From the NCBI RefSeq assembly GCF_002240035.1, contig NZ_CP016397.1, forward strand, positions 2,010,501-2,074,500: 64,000 nt of DNA, in the 5' to 3' direction. Below the pieces are notes generated by a model. It made no database searches. It was not told the DNA's origin and saw nothing but the letters and a program-made list of their open reading frames with translations. The translations under genes and the position numbers were made by a program. This DNA comes from Legionella clemsonensis (lineage in GTDB: Bacteria > Pseudomonadota > Gammaproteobacteria > Legionellales > Legionellaceae). This document shows, one piece after another, positions 18,181 through 28,799 of this stretch. Every line of letters starts with the position of its first letter. The stretch's first letter is position 1.

Positions 18181-20040
18181 ATGCCTACAGATTTAGAACG
18201 TTTTGAACAATACTGCAAGGAAGGTCGCTTGAATGAAGTAAAAATGCTGGTTGAGCAAGCGGACAAAACCCAGCATCTTCCACAAATTTTCTCTATTGAC
18301 ATTCCAGCGCGATATGGACAATTAGAAATTGTTAACTATTTATTTGAAACACAACAGGTAGATATAGCGCCATCAAACAACTACCCTGGCCTTTTGTTTA
18401 ATATTTGTTTCTGTCAAGACAAAACAAAGCGTAACAATTTATTGAATTGGTTGCTTGAAAACAATCGTTATAAGAGTTTGGGTCAAGGGATTAGTGAAGC
18501 CTATTTGAAAGCAGCTTTAGGTCTGCCATTTAGGCATTTGCCAGCAGAAGCATTTGGACATCTTCATCCTCTTCATTATGCTTGTATCGTAGGTAATGCG
18601 GAATTAAGTCATTTCTCGTCAGATGAATTAAATAAACCGATTGAAAATGGCTATTTAAAAGGAGCAACCCCACTTTACCTGCTCTGTCTTAACCGCCACA
18701 TTGATTTACTGGTTAAAAAAGGAGTAGCACCTAAGTCTTTAAATACTTGTCCTACTGACAACGGCCTCCAGGGAGTAAGTTTGGCTTTTCTTTTAATCAG
18801 TTATCGTCGATTGGATTTACTTAACAAATGGAGTAATGAAATTGAAGAAGCAGTTGATCTAAATGCGGGGCCCACATCTCCCTCTCACTCTAATGAGGGA
18901 GAGTCTGTAGGTTTGCAGTTATGCTTGAATAGAAGAATGGATTTATTTTCCAGGTTCGCTCAAAAAAACCCCAAAATCCTACAACTCGGTAAAACAGTTG
19001 CTAAAGGGTCTAATAAAGGTGTAAATATTGCCTATGCACTAGTTTGCCTGGGTCAATTCGACTTACTAAATCAACTTGTCAAGGATTCTGAGGGATTTAT
19101 TGACTTAAATACTGAATATCATGGAAAAAAAGGAATGACTTTGGGCTGGATGTTGGCAGTTAGTTCACAAAAAGAGTTATTTCTCCATCTTTCCAAAAAT
19201 CAAAAAGAAACCCTGAATTTAAACAAGGCACCTCTCTCTGGCCCAAATAAAGAAATTTCCCTTGCTTCATTACTCGCTGAATTGAAGATACTGGATCAAT
19301 TTGCTGAGGAAACCACTCAACCTGTTTATTTAAATGCACTAACCATGGTAGGGAAAACATTATTACAATACCTCATAGCTAGCAGTCAATTTGAACTCAT
19401 TGATACCATTATAGATACTTACCTGGAGCAGCCAAACGGTGGGGAACTGCTGATGGATGTTTTTAAAAAACATAGTGCATCAGACACCTCTTGTATTCGT
19501 CTTCATTTAGCGACGCGGTGCTACGAAAAGATTAAAGAATTATTAAACGAGAAAGAAGCATTGGGCAATCAATTAAATGCTGCTCTTCTAAGATATATTG
19601 ATCCTTTTATAAAACACATACAAGCAATTTCACAAAACTTTCCTGATTATAAAGAAGCACAGTCGTTACAAGGTCATCTGTATTTAGTGTTAGCAAATGC
19701 TTATGAGGCGGATAACCGTATTAATTTACAGCCACTGCTTGCAGTCGATACACTTTATAGCAATGCACTGCAAGCATTTATGCGCGGAGAAAATAGCACC
19801 ATGCTCGATCACCTATTTATGCAGCAGCAAGCCACAATTACCGCATTACGGGAGGAAAATAAGGAGCAGCAATCAACCATTGCGACATTGCGAAAGAGAA
19901 AAGAGGCCAATATGCAACAACATTTACCTACTGAGCAAACTTCTTTTTCTCTTCCCCCGTTTTCATTTTTTGACTCTATTTTTCAGTCTGCCAAAAGAAG
20001 AAGAGTAGAAGAAAATGAAACGTTTGAAAATCGACCCTGA
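18181..20040 (+). CDS. Ankyrin-like repeat protein with coiled coil and basic nuclear-signal-like tail (effector candidate)
   Basis: A 619-residue soluble protein with GGAG before the ATG. The N-terminal half shows degenerate ankyrin-type helices (RYGQLEIVNYLFETQQVD, HPLHYACIVGNAELSHF, GATPLYLLCLNRHIDLL). These are followed by a set of longer, more regular helical repeats (GVSLAFLLISYRRLDLLNKW and similar, about residues 195-400). Near residues 540-580 lies a heptad coiled coil (ITALREENKEQQSTIATLR). The tail carries a basic cluster SAKRRRVEE, resembling a monopartite nuclear localisation signal, and ends with an acidic stretch (EENETFENRP) like the E-block of Dot/Icm substrates. Translocation is inferred. 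Confidence 0.75.
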   Translation: MPTDLERFEQYCKEGRLNEVKMLVEQADKTQHLPQIFSIDIPARYGQLEIVNYLFETQQVDIAPSNNYPGLLFNICFCQDKTKRNNLLNWLLENNRYKSLGQGISEAYLKAALGLPFRHLPAEAFGHLHPLHYACIVGNAELSHFSSDELNKPIENGYLKGATPLYLLCLNRHIDLLVKKGVAPKSLNTCPTDNGLQGVSLAFLLISYRRLDLLNKWSNEIEEAVDLNAGPTSPSHSNEGESVGLQLCLNRRMDLFSRFAQKNPKILQLGKTVAKGSNKGVNIAYALVCLGQFDLLNQLVKDSEGFIDLNTEYHGKKGMTLGWMLAVSSQKELFLHLSKNQKETLNLNKAPLSGPNKEISLASLLAELKILDQFAEETTQPVYLNALTMVGKTLLQYLIASSQFELIDTIIDTYLEQPNGGELLMDVFKKHSASDTSCIRLHLATRCYEKIKELLNEKEALGNQLNAALLRYIDPFIKHIQAISQNFPDYKEAQSLQGHLYLVLANAYEADNRINLQPLLAVDTLYSNALQAFMRGENSTMLDHLFMQQQATITALREENKEQQSTIATLRKRKEANMQQHLPTEQTSFSLPPFSFFDSIFQSAKRRRVEENETFENRP

Positions 20041-20047
20041 CCCCCTA

Positions 20048-20113
20048 AAGTAGCCCAGGGTGAAGTGGAATTTGGGTTGCGCTCTCTATTATCGCTCCAC
20101 CCAGGCTATAGAT
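20048..20113. repeat. Palindromic dispersed-repeat-like element between convergent genes
   Basis: Arms TAGCCCAGGGTG and CACCCAGGCTA enclose a loop of about 35 bases holding TTGGGTTGCGC. This resembles the GTAGCC...GGCTAC repeat class common in proteobacterial spacers and differs from the GATCCTTCAAGC family elsewhere in the window. It may act as a bidirectional terminator. Confidence 0.5.
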
Positions 20114-20122
20114 AGTGCTTCA

Positions 20123-21463
20123 TCAAGCCTGATGCGGGTCAAATGCATCTCTTACGGCATCTGCAAATAAATTACTGGCTAAAACCAGAATAAACATGAG
20201 AGCAAATGCCGACATCATCGGCCACCATACAATTGGCTCTCTAGCCAATTCTAAACGGGCGCCATTAATCATGTTGCCCCAGCTTATTGTCATGGGCGAT
20301 ACCCCCACCCCCACGTAAGAAAGTACCGCCTCAGCTAAAACAAGAAAACTAAAATCTAAAACCAGTGTGATAAGCACGATATGCATGACATTAGGCAATA
20401 AATGTTTTCGAATAATAGTTAAAGCATTGCTGCCTAAGGCTCGACCGGCTGTGACATAATCAATTTCTCTTAGTTTTAAAGTTTCTGCGCGCAGTAATCG
20501 GCACAAACTCGTCCAGCTCGTTACGCCAAGAATTAAACACAACGCCAATAAACGCGCGTCAGCGCTTTTAGCCAAGGTTGTAAACTGTTCAGGATGATTG
20601 GCAATGTAGGTTTGCATGGATAATACGGAGGCCGTAATTAATAAGACACCGGGAATTGAACTAAGCGTGGTATAGATATATTGAATAATATCATCTATTA
20701 AACCGCCAAAATAACCAGCACTGATACCGAAGATTAAAGCCAATGGCAACATAAAAAGTGTCGTTAAAATGCCTATCACAAGCCCCGTACGAATACTTTT
20801 CACGGTATAATAAAAGATATCCTGCCCAATTTTTCCAGTTCCCAAAATATGAAAATGGCGCGACAACCAATAGCTGGCAAATAGGATGAAGAAACAAATA
20901 AAGCTGGTAAGCAAAACACTCAAGCCGGATTTACCAGGTATTACTTGCCGTGTTTTTGTCAAAAACCATTGGCTTGCTATCATCATTAGCCAAAGTAAGC
21001 CGCTAAGAAATACAGCAACTAGTAATGCCTCAGCCAGAACTACAGAAATAACTTGATGCTTGTCCTGATTATTCTTTACTGTTTGCGACACATAATCCAA
21101 GCGAGGATAAATTTGTTTTAACCTATCATTGACCAAAACTGTTTCCACACTATAAAGATTCAGTGCCAGAGGGGCCGAATAAGTTTTCTCGTAGACAACT
21201 CCAAGTGGCGCCAGTATTTTGTCTAAAATAGAATCATTTTGACCTAATGGCACATTCCCATTACCAGAATGTAAATGAATTGAATCGAGTACCCCAATGA
21301 TTAGAAAAAATAAAAGCACAACACCTGCGCTCATTGCCAATGGTTTGTTACCAATACGCTTAAATGCAACCCGAATGTGTTTTTTGCGTAAGCTAAACAG
21401 AGTGATGATCAAACTGACGAGCAATACAGCAAGAAAACATTTGTCGGTCCATAAGAGCTCCAT
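20123..21463 (-). CDS. Peptide-type ABC transporter permease (DppC/OppC class)
   Basis: A 446-residue permease with an N-terminal extension of about 140 residues containing two helices. The standard binding-protein-dependent permease core follows and ends in the coupling motif (EIDYVTAGRALGSNALTIIR). It begins one base after the companion permease ends and forms a three-gene unit with that permease and the solute-binding protein. No ATPase gene is in the cluster, so the ATPase must come from elsewhere. The extension makes it longer than typical family members of about 300-340 residues. Confidence 0.85.
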   Translation of the reverse strand: MELLWTDKCFLAVLLVSLIITLFSLRKKHIRVAFKRIGNKPLAMSAGVVLLFFLIIGVLDSIHLHSGNGNVPLGQNDSILDKILAPLGVVYEKTYSAPLALNLYSVETVLVNDRLKQIYPRLDYVSQTVKNNQDKHQVISVVLAEALLVAVFLSGLLWLMMIASQWFLTKTRQVIPGKSGLSVLLTSFICFFILFASYWLSRHFHILGTGKIGQDIFYYTVKSIRTGLVIGILTTLFMLPLALIFGISAGYFGGLIDDIIQYIYTTLSSIPGVLLITASVLSMQTYIANHPEQFTTLAKSADARLLALCLILGVTSWTSLCRLLRAETLKLREIDYVTAGRALGSNALTIIRKHLLPNVMHIVLITLVLDFSFLVLAEAVLSYVGVGVSPMTISWGNMINGARLELAREPIVWWPMMSAFALMFILVLASNLFADAVRDAFDPHQA

Positions 21464-21464
21464 G

Positions 21465-22442
21465 TTAGCTAAACCTCACCCGTGGGTCGACCAGCGTGTA
21501 GGAAATGTCAGTCAATACCAAACCAACGATATAAAGAACAGAGCCTAAAAATACCATTGCTCTTACAATAGCAAAATCCTGCTGTTGAATGGCATCTATA
21601 ATATAACTTCCCAATCCCGGTACACCAAAAAAAGATTCCAAAACCAAACTTCCCATAAAGAGTGAGGGAATTAAAACCACAATTCCAGTGAGAATGGGTA
21701 ACATGGCATTCTTGAGCACATGGCGAAACAATACCTTCGCTTCAGACAATCCCTTCGCTCTGGCAGTTTTTACGTAATCCCGATTCATCTCCTCTAAAAA
21801 TAGGCTACGATACCAACGGGAACCTGCTCCCAAACCAGCAATGACCGCAACAAGCACTGGTAATATAATGAACTTAATACTGTCCAAACCACTGTCATAG
21901 CCAGAAATAGGTACTAACCGTAACACTTTACCAAAGAGATATTGTCCACCAATAATGTAAAACAAACTGGAAATAGACATGAGAATGATGCATAAAACCA
22001 CACCGCTGATATCAAGATAGGTCGTACGAAAGAAGGCCATCGCCATGGCAAATATAATGTTTGCTATCATGCCTAAAATCAGCACGGGAAGGGCAATGGC
22101 AAGACTTGGCCACATCCTGTGAGAGATATCATAACTGATATCCCGACCTGCATCGGATACACCAAAATCAAAAGCAAACAATTTCAAGGATTTTTGAAAG
22201 AAAAGGGTTTGCGTAATTTTTTTCAGACTTGTTTCATCAACGTTATAAAATAAGGGTAAATCATAACCATGTTGTACCTTCCATTGTTGAATGACTTGAG
22301 GCTTTACGTGTTTTTCCCCAAGCTGCATACGTGCCATATCATCAGGAGAGTTAACCATAAAAAATAGCGCAAAAGTAATGATATTAATTCCTAATAAAAT
22401 GGGAATTGCATAGAGGATTCGACGGAATAAATATTGAATCAT
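21465..22442 (-). CDS. Peptide-type ABC transporter permease (DppB/OppB class)
   Basis: A 325-residue permease with the typical N-terminus YLFRRILYAIPILLGINIIT, a periplasmic segment and five further helices. The ATPase-contact loop RDYVKTARAKGLSEAKVLFR is present. The start overlaps the stop of the upstream solute-binding-protein gene by four bases, indicating translational coupling. It is expected to pair with the adjacent DppC-type permease in the inner membrane to import peptides or a related substrate. Confidence 0.88.
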   Translation of the reverse strand: MIQYLFRRILYAIPILLGINIITFALFFMVNSPDDMARMQLGEKHVKPQVIQQWKVQHGYDLPLFYNVDETSLKKITQTLFFQKSLKLFAFDFGVSDAGRDISYDISHRMWPSLAIALPVLILGMIANIIFAMAMAFFRTTYLDISGVVLCIILMSISSLFYIIGGQYLFGKVLRLVPISGYDSGLDSIKFIILPVLVAVIAGLGAGSRWYRSLFLEEMNRDYVKTARAKGLSEAKVLFRHVLKNAMLPILTGIVVLIPSLFMGSLVLESFFGVPGLGSYIIDAIQQQDFAIVRAMVFLGSVLYIVGLVLTDISYTLVDPRVRFS

Positions 22443-24625
22443 AATATTCTCGGGACACTACGCCGTTCTTTTTTGTAATAGGCAAAAAGTAAAGGTAATA
22501 GTAACAAAATAACCATCAATACTAACAGACCGACCGGCCAAAGCACGGGCTTGTTCCATCGTTCACGCAACTGATTGCGTTGCTCTACATCAATGGCCAT
22601 GTATTTTAACCCGCTGGTACCAATGGTATTGGGTTTGGTGGGAGAAACCCATTGCTGACTTAATATCAAACTTTGAGTATTGATTCCCCACGCCCAGGGC
22701 GCATCGTGTCTTACCATTCCTACCATAGTATCAATTATTTTTTGACGCTCAGCATCATTGCTGCGGTTTTTCATTAATTCAAATAACCTGTCAAAGCGCG
22801 GATTTTTATAATTCGCAGCATTTTCTCCATTGTGGCTGACTTTGCTATTGGGGCCATAAAGCATGAACAAAAAGTTTTCAGGATCAGGATAATCAGCATG
22901 CCATCCCCAGCTGAAAATTTGCGCATTCCCACTTCGCATTTTATCCTGAAATCGGTTGTATTGCGTTGCACGAATGTTTAAATCAATTCCTATGCTGGCA
23001 AATTGCTTACGCATCCAATCAAGCATCGCTTTATCGTCAGGCCCACCAGAAATAGGCGCATCATAGTGTAAAATGAGTGGCCGGTGGGTTTTTGGATCAA
23101 TGCCATTAGGGTAGCCTGCTTCACGCATAAAACGTTTGGCATCTTCAATAGGACGGCGTTTGGGTTTATTCTCTTCCCAGAGATAAACATAGGGATTAAT
23201 ACCCTCCTTTCCTTCTTTATAACCAAAAATTCCGGGAGGAATCGGGCCTTGTGCCGCTTTACCACGACCATTATAAAAAATCGCAATGTATTCATCATAA
23301 TTAACCGCAATAGAAATGGCTAAACGAAGTTTACGTGCCCTTTCGCTGGTTCCTCCTACCACGGAATCCAGCATATTAAATCCTAAGTAAAAAATAGTAG
23401 GATCCGTCGTTTGTACCAAACGTATTTTTTTCTTCCGCATCGCTGGCGTTAATGTAGGCTCACCTGCAGAATTAATTTGAATGGCCTGATCAAAGCTGTC
23501 GGCACTAATGCCGGATAAATCATAATAGCCTTGCAAAAATTTGTTCCATCGGGGAATGGATTCTTTTTCCAGAATAAACACCGCTTCATTAATTAGAGGA
23601 AGTTTCTCACCAGCATGTTGTAAAAAGCCTTCTTTTTCATCCGCTACAGAACCATGGGTGGGAAAAAAATCATCACGGAAATTGGGATTTCTGCTTAAAA
23701 CCATGCGACGATTTGGATTATTTTCAGTAAGCATGAAAGGCCCAGTACCTATGGGATACCAATCAAAACTTAAATTTTTATCATCCATGCCGGGTTGGGA
23801 GTAAAATTTATCGGCCTCCCAAGGTATTGGCGCAAAAAAAGGCATCGCCAACCAAAACATAAATTGTGGATACAGATTGTTTATGGTGATTTCAAAAGTA
23901 TAATCATCAATTTTATGAAGGCCTTTCATGGGATATTTTCTTAAATCCACAAAACCTCCTCGAGGTAAATGCTTACCAAAATCACGAAAACCTTCAATAT
24001 GCTCACTCATTAACCCATAAATTGGAGAGTTAACGGAAGGACTTGCCAAGCGTTTGATTTGATAAAGATAATCATCTGCAATTAATTCACGCGTCCCCGT
24101 ATGCTTAAAATCAGACAATTTGTTAATATCATGGTCTTCAAGATAATCGGCATCAAGATTAAAATATAAATGGTCTCCTTGCTGATTTTTAGCCAGCGCT
24201 GGATGAGGTTGAAAATAGATACCTGGTTTAATGTGAATGGTATAGACAGAAAAGGCAATATCCGCTGGATTGGGATTAAGTAAAGGTTGCCGGTTCTTAT
24301 CAAGAAAGCGCACTTCAGGCATTGAGGTAGCGATTAAAGGTATCAATTTATAGGGTCTTATAAAATAGTCGTACTGTAAAAGGGGTTCATAGATCTGCGC
24401 AGTAAACTGGTATTCATTACTGGAGTACGACTTCGCAGGATCAAGTGTTTTCGGTTGTTCGGCAAAAGAGGAATAATAGATTTTTGCCAAAGCATCATCA
24501 TCTGGATAAGGATTATTTAAAACCCAGTTACCGGCCCAAGAGAAGCCCGTACTTAGCAGTAAAATAACCATTATCCTTAATCTGCCAAGTACTTCCAAAG
24601 CAAAATTCCTGAAATTTAAAATCAT
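22439..24625 (-). CDS. Family 5 extracellular solute-binding protein with C-terminal membrane anchor
   Basis: About 728 residues from the ATG at 24625. A TTG at 24655 overlapping the ligA stop is an alternative. A signal-like N-terminus (RIMVILLLSTGFSWAG) precedes a family 5 SBP body: KTLDPAKSYSSNEYQ near the start, the ligand-pocket region, and YPDPENFLFMLYGPN late in the fold. Unusually, it ends with a strong hydrophobic helix (PVGLLVLMVILLLLPLLFAY) and a basic tail. This would tether it to the inner membrane instead of leaving it free. It is larger than DppA or OppA (about 540). It is the first gene of the transport unit and sits directly behind ligA. Confidence 0.85.
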   Translation of the reverse strand: MILNFRNFALEVLGRLRIMVILLLSTGFSWAGNWVLNNPYPDDDALAKIYYSSFAEQPKTLDPAKSYSSNEYQFTAQIYEPLLQYDYFIRPYKLIPLIATSMPEVRFLDKNRQPLLNPNPADIAFSVYTIHIKPGIYFQPHPALAKNQQGDHLYFNLDADYLEDHDINKLSDFKHTGTRELIADDYLYQIKRLASPSVNSPIYGLMSEHIEGFRDFGKHLPRGGFVDLRKYPMKGLHKIDDYTFEITINNLYPQFMFWLAMPFFAPIPWEADKFYSQPGMDDKNLSFDWYPIGTGPFMLTENNPNRRMVLSRNPNFRDDFFPTHGSVADEKEGFLQHAGEKLPLINEAVFILEKESIPRWNKFLQGYYDLSGISADSFDQAIQINSAGEPTLTPAMRKKKIRLVQTTDPTIFYLGFNMLDSVVGGTSERARKLRLAISIAVNYDEYIAIFYNGRGKAAQGPIPPGIFGYKEGKEGINPYVYLWEENKPKRRPIEDAKRFMREAGYPNGIDPKTHRPLILHYDAPISGGPDDKAMLDWMRKQFASIGIDLNIRATQYNRFQDKMRSGNAQIFSWGWHADYPDPENFLFMLYGPNSKVSHNGENAANYKNPRFDRLFELMKNRSNDAERQKIIDTMVGMVRHDAPWAWGINTQSLILSQQWVSPTKPNTIGTSGLKYMAIDVEQRNQLRERWNKPVLWPVGLLVLMVILLLLPLLFAYYKKERRSVPRIL

Positions 24626-24651
24626 TATGATGGAAGTCCGTGCCTTTTTAG

Positions 24652-26699
<2,048 letters not shown>

Positions 26700-26820
26700 T
26701 TAGCATTTTCTCATTAATTGCAAATCCTAATTTTATTACTTCAGAAATAAAAAAATGATTTTAAGAAAAAACCCTTAAGGCAAGATCTACTAACAATAAA
26801 AGCTACCATTATTCTAAAAA

Positions 26821-27180
26821 AATAGGTAGCTTCCACGTCATTCTGAAAATAGCTGGCAGCCTCCACGTTATCCTGAAAATAACTGGTAGCTTCCACGTCA
26901 TCTTGAAAATAACTGGCAACCTCCACGTCCTCTTGAAAATAACTGGTAGCTTCCACGTCATCTTGAAAATAACTGGCAACCTCCACGTCATCTTGAAAAT
27001 AACTGGCAGCCTCCACGTCATCTTGAAAATAACTGGCAGCCTCCACGTTATCCTGAAAATAACTGGTAGCTTCCACGTCATCTTGAAAATAACTGGCAAC
27101 CTCCACGTCATCTTGAAAATAACTGGCAGCCTCCACGTCATCTTGAAAATAACTGGCAGCCTCCACGTCATCCTGAAAGC
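26821..27180. repeat. 30-bp minisatellite, 12 units
   Basis: Twelve exact-length 30-base units occupy this interval, each built on CCACGTCATCTTGAAAATAA with small variants at a few positions. Variant order suggests a higher-order unit of four (A-B-C-D, then A-B-C-C). A degenerate partial unit precedes it at about 26797. The last unit merges into a complete REP palindrome. Open frames cross the array only because 30 is divisible by three. Spacer 26673-27274 holds nothing else recognisable. Confidence 0.9.
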
Positions 27181-27203
27181 GGCAGAGCCGCTTGAAGGAT
27201 CTT
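27165..27203. repeat. REP-like palindrome, left flank of GIY-YIG gene
   Basis: ACGTCATCCTGAAAGCGGC, then AGA, then GCCGCTTGAAGGATCTT. Its left half is the core of the adjacent 30-base array. It faces the inverted copy at 27582-27620. Confidence 0.85.
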
Positions 27204-27274
27204 AATCAAGAGGTATACTATTCTACACAGAACGCTAGTTCTCACCTACAGTCCATACCAAACAGGAAGTTATT

Positions 27275-27565
27275 ATGTATACAGAGTCTTACGTTTATCT
27301 TTTAACCAATAAGCATCTCAACGTTTTATACACTCGCGTAACTAATAATTTAATACGCCGCATTTATGAGCATAGGAATAAGCTGGTACGAGGCTTTACT
27401 CAAAAGTACAATGTGGATCGCTTAGTCTACTATGAGGCTTGCGAAAATATCATTGTTGCTATTGCGAGAGAAAAACAGATTAAAGGATGGTCTCGAAAGA
27501 AGAAGGATGCCTTGATTAGTGTAGCTAATCCTCAATGGGAGGACTTGTATAGGTCATTATATTGA
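27275..27565 (+). CDS. Small GIY-YIG nuclease-family protein
   Basis: A 96-residue single-domain GIY-YIG protein of the UPF0213/COG2827-like size class. The first motif is YVYLL, followed by the helix with conserved Arg (NNLIRRIYEHRNK), the later RLVYYEACE and the REKQIKGWSRKKKDALI tail. The second signature motif, normally YIG in this family, reads YTR here, so a conserved Gly is lost and catalysis is doubtful. It is bracketed by inverted REP palindromes 70 bases upstream and 17 bases downstream. Family members cut DNA, but the cellular role of these small proteins is poorly known. Confidence 0.85.
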   Translation: MYTESYVYLLTNKHLNVLYTRVTNNLIRRIYEHRNKLVRGFTQKYNVDRLVYYEACENIIVAIAREKQIKGWSRKKKDALISVANPQWEDLYRSLY

Positions 27566-27581
27566 GTTGTGCCACTGTCAG

Positions 27582-27620
27582 GGATCCTTCAAGCAGCTGC
27601 GCTGCTTTCAGGATGACGTT
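27582..27620. repeat. REP-like palindrome, right flank of GIY-YIG gene (inverted)
   Basis: GGATCCTTCAAGCAGC, then TGC, then GCTGCTTTCAGGATGACGTT. It is the near-exact reverse complement of the copy at 27165-27203 and begins 17 bases after the GIY-YIG stop codon. Confidence 0.85.
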
Positions 27621-27640
27621 CAGGACAGACTCCCCAAAAC

Positions 27641-27826
27641 ACGTCATTCTGAAAGCAGCACAGCTGCTTGAAGAATTACCTCAGGCACCAGGCTCCTCAA
27701 GCACGTCGTCCCGAAAGCAGCGCAGCTGCTTGAAGAATTACGTCAGGCACCAGGCTCCTCAAGCACGTCATTCTGAAAGCAGCACAGCTGCTTGAAGAAT
27801 CACGTCAGGCAACAGGCTCTCCAAGA
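27641..27826. repeat. Triplicated 62-bp unit containing a REP palindrome
   Basis: Three direct copies start at 27641, 27703 and 27765. Each has ACGTC(A/G)T(T/C)C(T/C)GAAAGCAGC, CAGCTGCTTGAAGAAT and a spacer AGGCACCAGGCTCCTCAAGC or close to it. The spacer 27566-27905 holds only these and the inverted REP before them. The small open frame across it is a repeat artefact. Confidence 0.85.
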
Positions 27827-27905
27827 GGAGCTTCCGCCACCACTTGCCGGACAAAGCAAGTGTATGTTATAGATATTGCTTGGGTTTTAGACAAGGACAA
27901 AACAA

Positions 27906-28799
27906 ATGGACTTACGACGTTTTCTTGCCTGCCTTTTTTTATTGATTGGTACTCTCCTTAGTTTCTCTTCTTTTGCTGAAAATATTGGTATTGCCTTCAT
28001 CCACGGCACGAATGATCACCGTGAAGATGCTGATGGCGGGTATTGGAAAAGGGCTTTCATTGATGCTGTAGCCAATGCCTTACCTAACTATGAAAACCAT
28101 ATTGTAGTTGCTTGTGATTTTAGTCGTTACATGTGGCACGAGGATGCCGCAGGTTGTGTAACTAACCAACTGCTGAATTTCATTAAAAATAAACAAATCA
28201 CCAAATTGATCATTTATACTCATTCAAACGGCTCCAATATTATGCGCTGGATTTTATCCAATCCCAGCTATGATGCTCGTTACGCAGCGATAGGTAAAAA
28301 AATAAACCAGATTATTGCCATCGCGCCATCAAGTGGTGGGACACCCTTAGCAGATTTGGTCATTGATGGCCAGAGTTTCGAGTCAAAAGTGGGTTGGTTA
28401 TTGGGCTATAAAAATGATTCTGTTAAACAGCAGCGCATAGGTGATATGGCAATCTACAATGCTGAACTCTTGTTTGGCACAAGCGGTCGTCCCTCTATTC
28501 CTGTGCCCTTTCGTGTCATCATTGGTACAGATGTAACCGCCTCTCCTCTAGCAAAAGCTAGCTATTGCAATGGCTATCTCCTTAACACTGGATTGAAAAT
28601 TACACAAATTTACCTTGATCATTGTTCAGATGGTTTTCTAAATTGTCGCTCACAGGCAGCAGCCGGAAAGATATGGTTTTATGATTGGCAAAAAACAAAA
28701 GATCAAACGCCTTTGAGTCACAACCAAAGCAGACACTCATGCTTCGGTTTTGAAAACATTATTCGTACAGACTTAATTGCTCAAGGAGCGTTGCAATGA
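27906..28799 (+). CDS. Secreted alpha/beta-hydrolase-like protein (lipase-like)
   Basis: A 297-residue protein with a signal peptide (FLACLFLLIGTLLSFSSFA) and AAGGA ahead of the ATG. The mature start IGIAFIHGTND fits the first strand and oxyanion loop of an alpha/beta hydrolase. IIYTHSNGSNIMRW has the nucleophile elbow, HSNG in place of the usual GHSxG. A later Asp and a His (YLDHCSDGF) could complete the triad. Several cysteines suggest periplasmic or extracellular location. The next gene overlaps by four bases, so the two are probably co-translated. The substrate is unknown; an esterase or lipase is the best guess. Confidence 0.75.
   Translation: MDLRRFLACLFLLIGTLLSFSSFAENIGIAFIHGTNDHREDADGGYWKRAFIDAVANALPNYENHIVVACDFSRYMWHEDAAGCVTNQLLNFIKNKQITKLIIYTHSNGSNIMRWILSNPSYDARYAAIGKKINQIIAIAPSSGGTPLADLVIDGQSFESKVGWLLGYKNDSVKQQRIGDMAIYNAELLFGTSGRPSIPVPFRVIIGTDVTASPLAKASYCNGYLLNTGLKITQIYLDHCSDGFLNCRSQAAAGKIWFYDWQKTKDQTPLSHNQSRHSCFGFENIIRTDLIAQGALQ

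Noticed and set aside
26741-27205. Three long open frames (100-141 codons) across the 30-bp array
   Set aside because: They arise because the unit length is divisible by three and lacks stops in several frames on both strands; no ribosome site and no non-repeat protein sequence.
27562-27795. 77-codon open frame after the GIY-YIG gene
   Set aside because: Lies entirely in the REP and 62-base repeats; composition is a repeat artefact.
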